From positions 35,566 to 99,565 of the forward strand of contig NZ_JAOALK010000058.1 in the NCBI RefSeq assembly GCF_025154055.1: a stretch of 64,000 nucleotides of DNA, written 5' to 3'. Positions 26,619-35,722 of the stretch are shown here, piece after piece. The DNA is from Aquibacillus koreensis (GTDB taxonomy: Bacteria; Bacillota; Bacilli; Bacillales; Amphibacillaceae). Position 1 is the first letter of the stretch. Every line of letters starts with the position of its first letter. The translations under genes and the position numbers were made by a program. Below the pieces are notes generated by a model. The model made no database searches. It had not been told where the DNA came from and saw only the letters and a program-made list of their open reading frames with translations.

Positions 26619-27965
26619 TTAGTTAACTAATTCCTCATGCTCCGGCTTAGGAATTTTACCTCTATTCAACAGATCATACGGATCATTTTCTTGCTTCAAT
26701 TTCGTTATTTCTTCCATTCGTAAATTGTATCCACCAAAACCAAGATAGTACGTATGTGGATTGTTTATCATCACACCATTTGCTTCAAAAAAGGCAATGA
26801 TTTCATAAAGCCTTTCCTTCGATTGATATATGATTACAGGTAAAGAGGCTGGTGTCACTTTGCCATTTATTTTGATATATTCAAAATGAAATTGGACTTC
26901 ATAACCAAAGCGATCACGAATTGCCTTCATTTGATCAAAAACCTTCGACGTATCAAATCTCGCTTGTAAGTAAGTCATATTCTCTCCGTGTTTATGCGCC
27001 CATAAGGTTGCATGATTCCAAGTGAAATCTGATACCTTCAGACCCTTGTGATACTTACTTGCCGGAATAGAAAAGCTAACTTCTCCTTTATGTTTTTGTA
27101 TGAAATGGGACAATTCATCACCGTTTTGTTCATTTGTTTCCAACATTACAATCGACTTATTTTCAGGAAGAAACTTCTTTAACTGTTGAAAGTGTGATGG
27201 GATCGGCCATTCGCAGACGGAAACCAATCGTTTTAATACAGCTTCTTCATGGGCTAATTCATCACTAAAAGTGACAGCCTGTTCAAACGTATCAAATGAG
27301 ACAATATGTTGGGACCATTCGGTCTTTGGTTCAATTGGCAATACAGCTTCGATCACAATTCCGGTAGTTCCATAATTATGGATATAATCTCTAACCGCAT
27401 CCCCTTTTAACGTGAAGATTCGTGGTTGTTTTTCAACGGTCATCACTGTTACTTCTAGTACATTGCCATCCCATAAATTTCCCCATCGAATGGAACCAAT
27501 TCCTCCTGAACCACCACATAAGAAACCACCAACAGTCGATTTCATAAAAGTGCTTGGATAAATATGAAGTTCTTTTCCTTCCTTTCTTAGCGTTTTCTCT
27601 AACATCCCTAGACGAAGTCCTGATTGCACATGCACTTCACCATCTCTTATTTGTAAAATTTGATCTAACTTTGTTAAATCAAGTACAATACCGCCATCTA
27701 GTGGAATCGCCTGCCCATAATTCCCTGTTCCAGCTCCCCTTGGTGTTAGTGGAATTCGATGTTCGACGGCAAATGTTACGACCGCTTTTAACGCATCCAC
27801 TGTTGTTGGCTGCACCGCACAATCTGCTACTTTATCCTTTAACTCCTCGTATAAAACTGGTGAATACCAATAGAAATCTTTCGATAACCGCTCTACCGCC
27901 GCTTCCTTCACAATGATTTGTTCCTCACCAATTACCTGTTTCAGCTGATCGATCCACACCTTCAT
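26619..27965 (-). CDS. FAD-linked oxidase (PCMH-type, GlcD-like)
   Basis: About 448 residues. The N-terminal FAD-binding PCMH domain shows TPRGAGTGNYGQAIPLDGGIVLDL and YPSTFMKSTVGGFLCGGSGGIGS; the C-terminal domain ends in DPYDLLNRGKIP, typical of GlcD/D-2-hydroxyacid oxidase relatives. No cysteine-rich electron-transfer partner is adjacent. Its position between the permease and ATPase genes of an importer, downstream of xanthine dehydrogenase, suggests it oxidises the imported compound or a purine intermediate. It is a candidate for the missing urate-oxidising step, but that is only a hypothesis. Start uncertain: ATG 27965 or GTG 27959, the latter better spaced from GGGAG. Confidence 0.85.
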   Translation of the reverse strand: MKVWIDQLKQVIGEEQIIVKEAAVERLSKDFYWYSPVLYEELKDKVADCAVQPTTVDALKAVVTFAVEHRIPLTPRGAGTGNYGQAIPLDGGIVLDLTKLDQILQIRDGEVHVQSGLRLGMLEKTLRKEGKELHIYPSTFMKSTVGGFLCGGSGGIGSIRWGNLWDGNVLEVTVMTVEKQPRIFTLKGDAVRDYIHNYGTTGIVIEAVLPIEPKTEWSQHIVSFDTFEQAVTFSDELAHEEAVLKRLVSVCEWPIPSHFQQLKKFLPENKSIVMLETNEQNGDELSHFIQKHKGEVSFSIPASKYHKGLKVSDFTWNHATLWAHKHGENMTYLQARFDTSKVFDQMKAIRDRFGYEVQFHFEYIKINGKVTPASLPVIIYQSKERLYEIIAFFEANGVMINNPHTYYLGFGGYNLRMEEITKLKQENDPYDLLNRGKIPKPEHEELVN

Positions 27966-27974
27966 CACTCCCAG

Positions 27975-28781
27975 TTAAAATTTTAAATCGTGTGATACTT
28001 GCGCAACGATGTCACTAAATTGATGTGTTGTTCTGATTTCATCATTACGAGGAAATGCCAGTGGTACATCTACTGTAGAAGCAATCTTCCCAGGACTTGG
28101 TGTCATTACGGCAATTCGGGTAGATAAGTAAACTGCTTCAAATACGTTATGTGTGATAAATAACACCGTCATCTTTTGTTTTTCCCAAATACGTAAAAGT
28201 TCTGTTTGCAGACTTTGACGTGTAATTTCATCCAGCGCACCAAACGGTTCATCCATTAACAGTAGTTTCGGTTTTGCCACTAACGCTCTAGCAATCGAGA
28301 CACGCATCCGCATTCCGCCTGATAATTGTCTTGGCAGTGATTTCGTATAATCTTCTAACCCTACAAGTTCTAATGCACGTAAGGCTTCTTGTTTCTTTTC
28401 CTGTTTAGACATTTTCTGAAATTCGAGCGGTAACATGACATTATCTAGAACAGACCGCCATGGTAATAGGGTGGCATCTTGGAATACAAATCCTACATCT
28501 GTTCGTTTCTGGCCCGTATCATTCATGTCTGAACCTAGAATCTCAATGTTTCCTTTTGTATTATCAATAAGTCCAGATATCATCTTAAATATAGTTGATT
28601 TCCCACATCCAGATGGACCTACAAACGAGATAAACTCTCCTGCTGAAATATCAATGTTAATGTTATTTACTGCAACATTGCCATTCGGAAACACTTTACC
28701 AACATCCGTCATTCTAACTACTGATTGACTTGATTCCACTTGTGTTGATACCTTATTTACCACTGTCGATTCCGTAACCAC
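27975..28781 (-). CDS. ABC transporter ATP-binding protein (SsuB/ThiZ-like)
   Basis: 268 residues. Walker A GPSGCGKST, Q-loop VFQDATLLPW, signature LSGGMRMRVSIARAL, Walker B LLLMDEPFGALDE and the H-loop LFITHNVFEAVYL are all intact. GTG start with GGAGGAG upstream. Energises the permease encoded two genes downstream; the FAD oxidase gene is inserted between them. Confidence 0.95.
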   Translation of the reverse strand: MVTESTVVNKVSTQVESSQSVVRMTDVGKVFPNGNVAVNNINIDISAGEFISFVGPSGCGKSTIFKMISGLIDNTKGNIEILGSDMNDTGQKRTDVGFVFQDATLLPWRSVLDNVMLPLEFQKMSKQEKKQEALRALELVGLEDYTKSLPRQLSGGMRMRVSIARALVAKPKLLLMDEPFGALDEITRQSLQTELLRIWEKQKMTVLFITHNVFEAVYLSTRIAVMTPSPGKIASTVDVPLAFPRNDEIRTTHQFSDIVAQVSHDLKF

Positions 28782-28793
28782 GCCTATCTCCTC

Positions 28794-29621
28794 CTATCCT
28801 TTTACAAATGCTCGTTTTAGTTCATCAATATTAAACATGCTCATTTCAATCAATGCTTCGGCAACAAAAGCACCAGCCCTACGGTTTATTTCTTGCCCTT
28901 TTTCCACTGTTGCTTTCGTCGCATCTCCTGCCATTCCGGTCGTTGATATATCCTCAATCACCCAAGCAAAGTAGCAACTACCCTTTAAATAAAGATGTTT
29001 ATTTTCAACTGGCAACTGCACAAATTCTGTTGGACTTAAGTGCGCGTGAACCCAATCCTGTTTCATATCTAATACCATGGATGTTTCTACATCGCCCCCG
29101 TGAATCCCGAATTGCCTTTCACGTTCAGGTATCAAATCACCCAAAACGTTTCCATCAGAAGCATTTAACCGAAAAATCATCATTCCCGTTTCAATTCGAA
29201 CTTCCCGAGAGATCATGTTTAATAGATCATGATTGCCTCCATGTGAGTTAAACAACACCAGTCGTTTAAATCCACTGTCCCTGACACTTTTAGCTATATC
29301 CATTACGACAGCCTGTAGTGTCTCAGCAGATAATGTTAATGTACCAGCCATCCCTAGATGCTCCGTACTTTTTCCGTATGGTAACGGAGGAAGCATCCAG
29401 ATGTTATGGTCATCTGTAAAATGTTCAAATGCTTCTGTCAGCACACCTTCTGCAATTAATGTATCTGTATAAATTGGCATATGCGGACCATGTTGCTCCA
29501 CTGCACCGATGGGAAGAACAATTAATGCATCCTCTTTTGGTAATGCTTTAACTTCTTCCGTACTAAGACGCGCAAAGAACCGGTCATGAAAAGCTGTGCC
29601 TTTAAATCTATCACTTTGCAT
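28794..29621 (-). CDS. Creatininase-family amidohydrolase
   Basis: 275 residues. The metal-binding residues of the creatininase family are visible: PIGAVEQHGPHMPIYTDT (Glu/His/Asp), FNSHGGNHDLL and IHGGDVETSMVLD. Known members open the lactam of creatinine, of formylated pyrimidine derivatives (FAPy deformylase ArfB) or act in cofactor maturation (MftE). It follows xanthine dehydrogenase and precedes the transporter in one operon. It probably hydrolyses a ring or formamide of the imported N-compound; creatinine itself is only one option. Confidence 0.88.
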   Translation of the reverse strand: MQSDRFKGTAFHDRFFARLSTEEVKALPKEDALIVLPIGAVEQHGPHMPIYTDTLIAEGVLTEAFEHFTDDHNIWMLPPLPYGKSTEHLGMAGTLTLSAETLQAVVMDIAKSVRDSGFKRLVLFNSHGGNHDLLNMISREVRIETGMMIFRLNASDGNVLGDLIPERERQFGIHGGDVETSMVLDMKQDWVHAHLSPTEFVQLPVENKHLYLKGSCYFAWVIEDISTTGMAGDATKATVEKGQEINRRAGAFVAEALIEMSMFNIDELKRAFVKG

Positions 29622-29688
29622 AAGCTAGTCTCCCCCTCACTTTTTGTTTTTCAGAAAATTCAGACTATATTTTGTAAAAAATTAAAGG

Positions 29689-30216
29689 TTATACTTCAAC
29701 CTGTAGGTCTCTTATAACCCTCTCTACTGATCTAATAATTCCTCCGTAACCTGTGCATCTACATAAATTACCAGATAGCGCCTGCCTGATCTCGTCTTCT
29801 GTAGGATTAGGGTTTTCATCGATTAACGATTTTACAGCCATAATCATGCCAGGGGTACAATAACCACATTGAAAACCACCTTCTTCTAAAAAAGCACGTT
29901 GTATGATCGGCAGCGTCCCTTTTTCCTTATCGATCGTTTCTATGGTCGTTATGTTTGATTCATCCACTTGATAAGCCATTACTAGACACGCATTTACAAG
30001 TTGATTATTAATCAACACAGAACAAGCTCCACACCTACCAATACCGCAAGAGATTTTTGTGCCTGTTAACGCTAAATCGTCTCGAAGTATATCAATAAGC
30101 CTCCTTGTAGGGTCAACTTCCAACATCATGTGCTCCCCGTTTAGGCTAAACGATATAGAAGTTTGCTCATTCACAGGTTCTGTTTCGGTTTTACTCAGTG
30201 TATTACTTTCTTCCAT
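29689..30216 (-). CDS. pucE: Xanthine dehydrogenase iron-sulfur subunit
   Basis: 175 residues. Plant-type [2Fe-2S] domain with CGIGRCGACSV plus a downstream Cys (NACL), then the helical [2Fe-2S] domain with QCGYCTPGM and GNLCRCTGYG; all eight cluster cysteines are present. It passes electrons from the molybdenum site toward FAD. The start overlaps the end of the molybdenum-subunit gene by 22 bp. Order pucA-B-C-D-E matches B. subtilis. Related hydroxylases (CO, nicotinate, 4-hydroxybenzoyl-CoA) share these subunits, so the substrate rests on context. Confidence 0.93.
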   Translation of the reverse strand: MEESNTLSKTETEPVNEQTSISFSLNGEHMMLEVDPTRRLIDILRDDLALTGTKISCGIGRCGACSVLINNQLVNACLVMAYQVDESNITTIETIDKEKGTLPIIQRAFLEEGGFQCGYCTPGMIMAVKSLIDENPNPTEDEIRQALSGNLCRCTGYGGIIRSVERVIRDLQVEV

Positions 30217-32483
30217 CTTTTCTTCCCCCTTTGACTAACCGCTGTAACAATCTCTTCCGATGAGACAGGAAGTTTAGACACCCAATGCCCAGTTGCATCA
30301 TGGATTGCCTTTACAATTGCTGGCGCAACTGCTACGTTACCGATTTCACCAACTCCCCGAGGTCCATAAGGGTCCCCCTTAGCTAGCTTTTCAATTTTTT
30401 CTGTGTTCATTTTATACGGAACATCATAGATCCCTGGAATTAAGTAGGAATCAAAATTTTCCGTCACATACTTGGAATCCACCATCTTGGCTTCTTCCAT
30501 TAATGTATAACCTAATGCCATCACACCCCCACCTTCAATCTGACCTACGTACCCCATTTCATTAACAACCGGCCCGGCTGCAACAGCTTGATCCAGTGCA
30601 ACAACCCTCACATTTCCGGTAAGCACATTAATTTCTACTTCCGCTAGTACACCTGAAAATGCGTATAAAAAATGCCCCGAATCAATTTCGTCGGGTGTTG
30701 TTGGAAAGTCGAAATTGGTAGAAACCACGATCTTCTCTTTATCACCGATTGATTTAGCGATTACTTCATAGGAGATAAAAGTACCGCCACCTTCACTCGC
30801 TATCACACCACCATTACTTAATTGCAATTGCATAACTGGAATATCTAGTATTGCTGCCGCCTTTTCTAGGATCAATCGTTTAAATGGTTCTTTCATACGT
30901 TGCATCGCATGCCATACCATACTCGTACCACGAGAAGCCGTCGTTGAGCCTGAAGATGGCACATACTTCGTATCACCGATCAGAATCGATAGATCGTCCG
31001 GTGAACACCCCAGTTCTTCCGTTACAATTGTTTCAATAACTGCAATGATGCCTTGCCCTACTTCTTCAAACCCAAAAGCTATTTCGATCTTTCCCTTTTC
31101 TGTTAACGATAATCTGCCTCCTGCAGGATCTAATCTTCCGTACCCCAATCCACCACCATGCATCGTAAGAGCAATTCCAGTACCTCTCACTGTATAACGA
31201 GTTTCACTTCGTTTTGATTTTTGTTGTTTAATTTGTAATGATTTAGAAATAGATTCTAATACGTTAGAAGCTCCGTCTGTTTCAGCAATCCGTTGTCCAA
31301 GTGGACCAAGATCCGTTGCTTTTCTTATATTTCTTCTCCTAAGCTCAACGGGATCTAAGTTTAGCTTCTCCGCAATTCTGTCCATTTGGCCTTCGAGTGC
31401 AAACGTTACCTGGTTACCACCAAAACCTCTAAACTCACCAGATACACCATTATTCGTATAGACGGATACACCTTCCACTTCCACATTTGGTATAATATAT
31501 GGTCCAGTTGCATGCTCTACAGCAAAATCCAAAATAGCTGGACCTAGGGTGGCATATGCTCCTGTATCCGCGACGATCTTAGCTTGATAGGCAAGTATAT
31601 TACCTTTTTGGTCAACACCCGTTTTTACACTAATTTTCATTGGATGCCGTTTCAAACCAGAAATCATGGATTCTTTCCTTGTTTGATGGATTTTCACTGG
31701 CCTTCCCGTTTTTAATGCAAGTAAAGCACCATATGGTTGGATGTTTAGTTCATCCTTACCACCAAAAGAACCGCCCATTGGACTTGAAATAATCCGGATT
31801 TTCTCCTCTTCAATTCCTAGAATTCTGGATAATTGAAATCTATCTTTAAATCCATGTTGTGTACCTATATATACTGAAATCCCACCATCTTCTTCCGGTA
31901 CAACGACACCGCCTTCCGTTTCCATATAGGCATGCATTTGTCTTGGTACTTGATAGGTCTCTTCCAAAATGACATAACTTTCATCTAGCGCTTTATTTAC
32001 ATCCCCTTTTTTATGACCCGCACGATGCAATACATTTCCATCCTTACCTAGTAGAGGTGCATCCTCCTTTAATGCTTTTTCCGGGTCATCAATAACAGGT
32101 AAGGTTTCATAGTCCACTTCAATAAGTTGGATTGCTTGTTCCGCAATTTCTATGGAGGTTGCTGCTACAGCTGCGATTGCGTCACCCACATATAAAACTT
32201 TATCTTTACATAAAACAGGTTGATCAGGCGTGATAATACCAAAGCCATTTAGCCCAGGTACATCTTCATGTGTAATAACACCATAAACACCCGCCAAGGC
32301 TTCTGCTTTCTCGGTATTAATGGATAGAATTCTAGCATGGGGATAGGAACTTCTTACTATTTTGCCATATAGCATATCCGGAAAAGAAAGATCGCTTAAG
32401 TATTTTAGGCTACCAGTAACTTTAGATCTCCCGTCCGGCCGAATTTTTTTCTGCTTAGCATTACTTTGCTGAGGGTGATGCAT
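30195..32483 (-). CDS. pucD: Xanthine dehydrogenase molybdenum-cofactor subunit
   Basis: 762 residues. N-terminal a/b-hammerhead domain (YLSDLSFPDMLYGKIVRS), then the cofactor-binding region with GGSFGGKDELN, EFRGFGGNQ (active-site Arg), GFEEVGQG and the C-terminal GPRGVGEIGNV whose Glu matches the catalytic Glu of xanthine oxidoreductases. It hydroxylates hypoxanthine/xanthine to urate. AAAGGAG lies 10 nt before the ATG. It overlaps the FeS-subunit gene, so expression is tightly coupled. Confidence 0.93.
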   Translation of the reverse strand: MHHPQQSNAKQKKIRPDGRSKVTGSLKYLSDLSFPDMLYGKIVRSSYPHARILSINTEKAEALAGVYGVITHEDVPGLNGFGIITPDQPVLCKDKVLYVGDAIAAVAATSIEIAEQAIQLIEVDYETLPVIDDPEKALKEDAPLLGKDGNVLHRAGHKKGDVNKALDESYVILEETYQVPRQMHAYMETEGGVVVPEEDGGISVYIGTQHGFKDRFQLSRILGIEEEKIRIISSPMGGSFGGKDELNIQPYGALLALKTGRPVKIHQTRKESMISGLKRHPMKISVKTGVDQKGNILAYQAKIVADTGAYATLGPAILDFAVEHATGPYIIPNVEVEGVSVYTNNGVSGEFRGFGGNQVTFALEGQMDRIAEKLNLDPVELRRRNIRKATDLGPLGQRIAETDGASNVLESISKSLQIKQQKSKRSETRYTVRGTGIALTMHGGGLGYGRLDPAGGRLSLTEKGKIEIAFGFEEVGQGIIAVIETIVTEELGCSPDDLSILIGDTKYVPSSGSTTASRGTSMVWHAMQRMKEPFKRLILEKAAAILDIPVMQLQLSNGGVIASEGGGTFISYEVIAKSIGDKEKIVVSTNFDFPTTPDEIDSGHFLYAFSGVLAEVEINVLTGNVRVVALDQAVAAGPVVNEMGYVGQIEGGGVMALGYTLMEEAKMVDSKYVTENFDSYLIPGIYDVPYKMNTEKIEKLAKGDPYGPRGVGEIGNVAVAPAIVKAIHDATGHWVSKLPVSSEEIVTAVSQRGKKRWKKVIH

Positions 32484-32503
32484 TTTTGGACCACTCCTTT
32501 GCT

Positions 32504-33400
32504 TTAGGATATGAGCTGTTCTAACTCAGCAACAATCAGGTTGGCTAACACGGATTTCCGATAACTTTCCGTAGCAAACGGATCTCCCGTTGGTTTGTAC
32601 TCCTCTAAAATTAGATCATATACATCTTCTAATAACGCTTCCGTTATCACTAAGTCTTGTAGCTTATTTTCACATGCCACTAAGCGTTTTGGCGTAGTTC
32701 CTCCACCTCCAGCTGCTATACGTACAGCCGTAATTTTTTTACGCAAGTCGATGGAACAAATAAGTGAGACTGTCACAATTGATGGAATAAAAGCTTGCCT
32801 TCTGCCTACTTTTTTATAAAAAGTAATTGGTTCTAAGCCATTCCATTTTGTTGGTATATCTATTTGAGTGAGAATTATATTTTTATCTTTTTTCATGACC
32901 TCTAGAAAAGTAGAAAGTTCATTCGTGTTGTACTTCCTACCATCAAACCAGGTTACCTTTGCGTCTAACGAGAGGAGAGCTGGAATAATATCACCAATTC
33001 CGTATCGTACGTTTCCACCAATAGTAGCTCTGTTACGAATTGACGGAGAAGCAATCCCTTTTATCGCTTCAACCATGATGGGGTATTCTTTAGCAATAAT
33101 AGGATGGTTCATACACATAGCCAGACTCGATAATGCCCCAATACTTACTTTATTTTCAGATCCGGTCCGAAAATAATGAATTTCTTTTAATTCGTCTATT
33201 TTTTCTAAACTTATCAGATGGGCTGGTAATTGATTACCTTGTTCTCGTTGCAATTGGATTAACGTACCACCAGCGATCAATATAGCATTGGAATCATATT
33301 TCACTTTAAGTTCATACGCTTCTTTTATTGATTTAGGCATCCATACTTTTGTTGCAAGCGTTTGGGTAGCATTTTCTGTTACTAGATTCCCATTATCCAT
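32504..33400 (-). CDS. pucC: Xanthine dehydrogenase FAD subunit
   Basis: 298 residues, CoxM-type FAD-binding domain. AILIAGGTLIQLQRE (FAD pyrophosphate loop) and the second loop IRNRATIGGNVRYG are intact, followed by a CO-dehydrogenase-flavoprotein C-terminal domain. It hands electrons to NAD+ or another acceptor. The start overlaps the end of the MocA-like gene by 19 bp. Confidence 0.92.
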   Translation of the reverse strand: MDNGNLVTENATQTLATKVWMPKSIKEAYELKVKYDSNAILIAGGTLIQLQREQGNQLPAHLISLEKIDELKEIHYFRTGSENKVSIGALSSLAMCMNHPIIAKEYPIMVEAIKGIASPSIRNRATIGGNVRYGIGDIIPALLSLDAKVTWFDGRKYNTNELSTFLEVMKKDKNIILTQIDIPTKWNGLEPITFYKKVGRRQAFIPSIVTVSLICSIDLRKKITAVRIAAGGGGTTPKRLVACENKLQDLVITEALLEDVYDLILEEYKPTGDPFATESYRKSVLANLIVAELEQLIS

Positions 33401-34008
33401 CGGTAATCTTCCTCTGTATCAACGTCATAAAAACATCTCCAATCATCGCACTCGATAATCACACCACGATCATCATCTTTCATTCTAATTAACGATCTTG
33501 CACCTTTATCTCCTTCAAGCTGTAACAATTCAGGAAAGCATGTATCCTTAAATAAAATAGGTGGTTGAACTACCCCTTTGAAACTAGAAGCTACATAATG
33601 TACTTCTTTCCCTGTATTCATTAAGTCGTGATACGTATCAATCAATTGGTTAACTAGATTCTCGTTTATAAGAGGTTGGTCCGCTAGTAGGATGACTACC
33701 GCTTTTGCTTTTAAAGCCTTCGCGAACTTCACCCCACATTTAATGGAGTTTGCCTGCCCTTTATCAGCATCTTTACAAGCCAAGATTGAAATCTTTCTAT
33801 CTATTATCTGTTGTTCCTTAAGCCAATGCTGTTTTTCCTTCTCTTTTGTAATTGCTGCAATATGATCGATTTTGGATTTCTTTGCAACCTCTAAGGCTGA
33901 ATTCCCTAATACACCATTTTTGAATGGTAACGATAACTTATCCTTTCCCATCCTTGTACTCTTTCCAGCAGCTAGATATATACCGATACAATCCGCCTGC
34001 TTCATCAT
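33382..34008 (-). CDS. pucB: Molybdenum cofactor cytidylyltransferase-like protein (MocA/PucB)
   Basis: 208 residues, nucleotidyltransferase fold. IYLAAGKSTRMGKDKLSLPF is the nucleotide-binding signature, followed by VILLADQPLI with the metal-binding Asp. Such proteins attach CMP to molybdopterin to make the dinucleotide cofactor used by xanthine-dehydrogenase-type enzymes. ATG at 34008 overlaps the stop of the XdhC gene (ATGA), so coupling is likely; a TTG at 34017 is less likely. Confidence 0.88.
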   Translation of the reverse strand: MMKQADCIGIYLAAGKSTRMGKDKLSLPFKNGVLGNSALEVAKKSKIDHIAAITKEKEKQHWLKEQQIIDRKISILACKDADKGQANSIKCGVKFAKALKAKAVVILLADQPLINENLVNQLIDTYHDLMNTGKEVHYVASSFKGVVQPPILFKDTCFPELLQLEGDKGARSLIRMKDDDRGVIIECDDWRCFYDVDTEEDYRWIMGI

Positions 34009-35021
34009 GATATACAAGCTTTCTTTATATCTCTTCTTTTGGAAATCTGAATCAGTTCTGCTACGACACTAATCGCAATCTCTTGTGGACCTTCTGCCTG
34101 TATGGATAATCCGATTGGAGACGTAATATTTTCAGGTATTGGTTTACCACCTAATAACCTGCGTGTTCTTTGCTTAGAACCTAAAACTCCTAAATAGCGT
34201 ACTTTCTTATGCATTAACGTCGCAAGTAACTCTTTATCCTTTTCAAAATTATGCGTAAGAATTACTACAAAATCATTTTCAGTCAATTGGATGCGCGCAA
34301 GCAGTTCCGCTGGAAAACCAATAACTACCTCAGCCGCATTTGGAAATTTTTCTTTTGTACATAAGGCTGGTCTCCAATCTGCAACAGTGACATGAAATCC
34401 CGTAGCAGTAGCAAATGAAACCAAAGGTCTTGCATCAATACCTGCCCCGAATATAATTAGCCTTTGCTTCGGATGCATATGTTGCACATACACGTCATAT
34501 CCAAGATCCTTACAAGCATGAATCCCATCCCCCAAATGTTGTATGTTTTTTGGAATTTCACCTATCCATTCTCCGAAATGATCATGATCTTCTGCTACAT
34601 AAAGATAGTCGTTGGACACATCACCTTCCCTTAACTTTTTCAGGTAAGTCACAGATTTACCTTTGTCCAAGTATGACTTTAATCTTTGAAGGTAACGCTT
34701 CTGGTCTTGCTCTATTCTTTCAACTAAGACGTCAATTACACCATTACATCCAGAACCTTCTCCCCACGTAAGACTGTCTATACCACGCATATCATAGGAA
34801 ATTGTACATGATTGTTCTTGAATCCCATTTTGTATTCTTACAGCAAGATCTTCTTCCAGACATCCCCCACTTATTAAGCCAACCTGAGAACCGTTATCTT
34901 GAAAAAAAGCCATTGCACCCTCTTTCTTATATGCGGAGCCTTCTACACGAATAATTCTAGCCATAAAACCATCTTCATCCGAAATGCAGATAGTATCTAA
35001 AATGTCATATAGATCATTCAA
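34005..35021 (-). CDS. pucA: XdhC/CoxI-family molybdoenzyme maturation factor
   Basis: 338 residues. N-terminal XdhC domain with VGLISGGCLEEDLAVRI, and C-terminal Rossmann domain with LIIFGAGIDARPLVSFA and VRYLGVLGSKQRTRRLL. XdhC proteins bind and insert the (sulfurated) molybdenum cofactor into xanthine dehydrogenase. First gene of the long operon. TTG start at 35021 with AAAGGAG 8 nt upstream; no better ATG in frame. About 100 bp upstream is a perfect TnrA/GlnR box. Confidence 0.92.
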   Translation of the reverse strand: MNDLYDILDTICISDEDGFMARIIRVEGSAYKKEGAMAFFQDNGSQVGLISGGCLEEDLAVRIQNGIQEQSCTISYDMRGIDSLTWGEGSGCNGVIDVLVERIEQDQKRYLQRLKSYLDKGKSVTYLKKLREGDVSNDYLYVAEDHDHFGEWIGEIPKNIQHLGDGIHACKDLGYDVYVQHMHPKQRLIIFGAGIDARPLVSFATATGFHVTVADWRPALCTKEKFPNAAEVVIGFPAELLARIQLTENDFVVILTHNFEKDKELLATLMHKKVRYLGVLGSKQRTRRLLGGKPIPENITSPIGLSIQAEGPQEIAISVVAELIQISKRRDIKKACIS

Positions 35022-35080
35022 GATAATCTCTCCTTTACTATTATTTGAATAGTCAGTTTTATTAAGTAATACTCTTAGTA

Positions 35081-35135
35081 TTTATATTGAATTAGAATTG
35101 ATGAATCATCTATGTGTTTGTAAGATTATCTTACA
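35081..35135 (-). promoter_or_regulatory. TnrA/GlnR box and activator-type promoter of the puc operon
   Basis: The 17-bp TGTAAGATTATCTTACA at 35119-35135 matches the TnrA/GlnR consensus TGTNANAWWWTNTNACA at every fixed position and sits in a longer perfect 10-bp inverted repeat (35116-35138). A -10-like TATAAA lies on the minus strand at 35086-35081 without a good -35, as expected for an activated promoter. The box centre would be near -53, close to the usual position of TnrA-activated promoters. A second near match, TGTAATGTTTAATTACG (one mismatch), is at 35174-35190. Confidence 0.75.
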
Positions 35136-35138
35136 AAC

Positions 35139-35627
35139 TTCCAAGTAAATTACATTAATCACATCACATATAATGTAATGTTTAATTACGTTAATTACAT
35201 CCTATACTATATAAAGCATCTAGTCATTGGTCAAAATAAATGAATAACACTTCGCTAATTAGATACTTTAACTAATGAATTATCAAACGCGTATGTATAA
35301 AGGTGTACCCTGAAATAGCTTCATAACAAGCTGAAGCTTAAGATTTGGACAACGTCAAAGGATGAATAAACAACCTTTCCAACCATCTTTTGTAGCAATC
35401 GAATTCACCTCGCAAGCATTCACCATGCATTTATTATCTGAAAATTTATAAAATTCAATTATATCATTTGCAATTATCCATTTTAAAATGTAACACTTCG
35501 TAACAAAAAGTGTTATGTAAATGAATATTCAGACTAATTAAAACATTCATCAATTCATGGAATTTTACATATTTCGGTTTGTTGTTGTAAAAAATCAGGG
35601 GAAAATGTAGGAGAAAGAAGAATGAAG
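35139..35627. other. Intergenic region upstream of the puc operon
   Basis: No gene seen. It holds the second TnrA/GlnR-like site, an ATTACATTA/TAATGTAAT inverted pair (about 35153-35183), and CATTGGTCAA at 35225-35234, close to the CNTTGGTTAA core of the PucR box. The part from 35240 to 35620 is A+T rich and shows nothing I can name. Confidence 0.5.
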
Positions 35628-35674
35628 AAAAAATAACGCAATCGTGTAGATAGAAGAATCCTACTGATTGCGTT
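35628..35674 (-). terminator. Terminator of the DUF1836 gene
   Basis: AACGCAATC / GATTGCGTT stem with a 22-base loop, followed on the minus strand by TTATTTTTTC. Confidence 0.75.
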
Positions 35675-35722
35675 GCCAATAGCGTATTTTATTTTTTTAT
35701 TGAAGATTATTTTATTTCTAAG

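Noticed and set aside
35022..35300. Purine (xanthine/guanine) riboswitch upstream of the puc operon
   Set aside because: The conserved loop sequences of the purine aptamer are not seen; control is better explained by the TnrA/GlnR box and possible PucR site.
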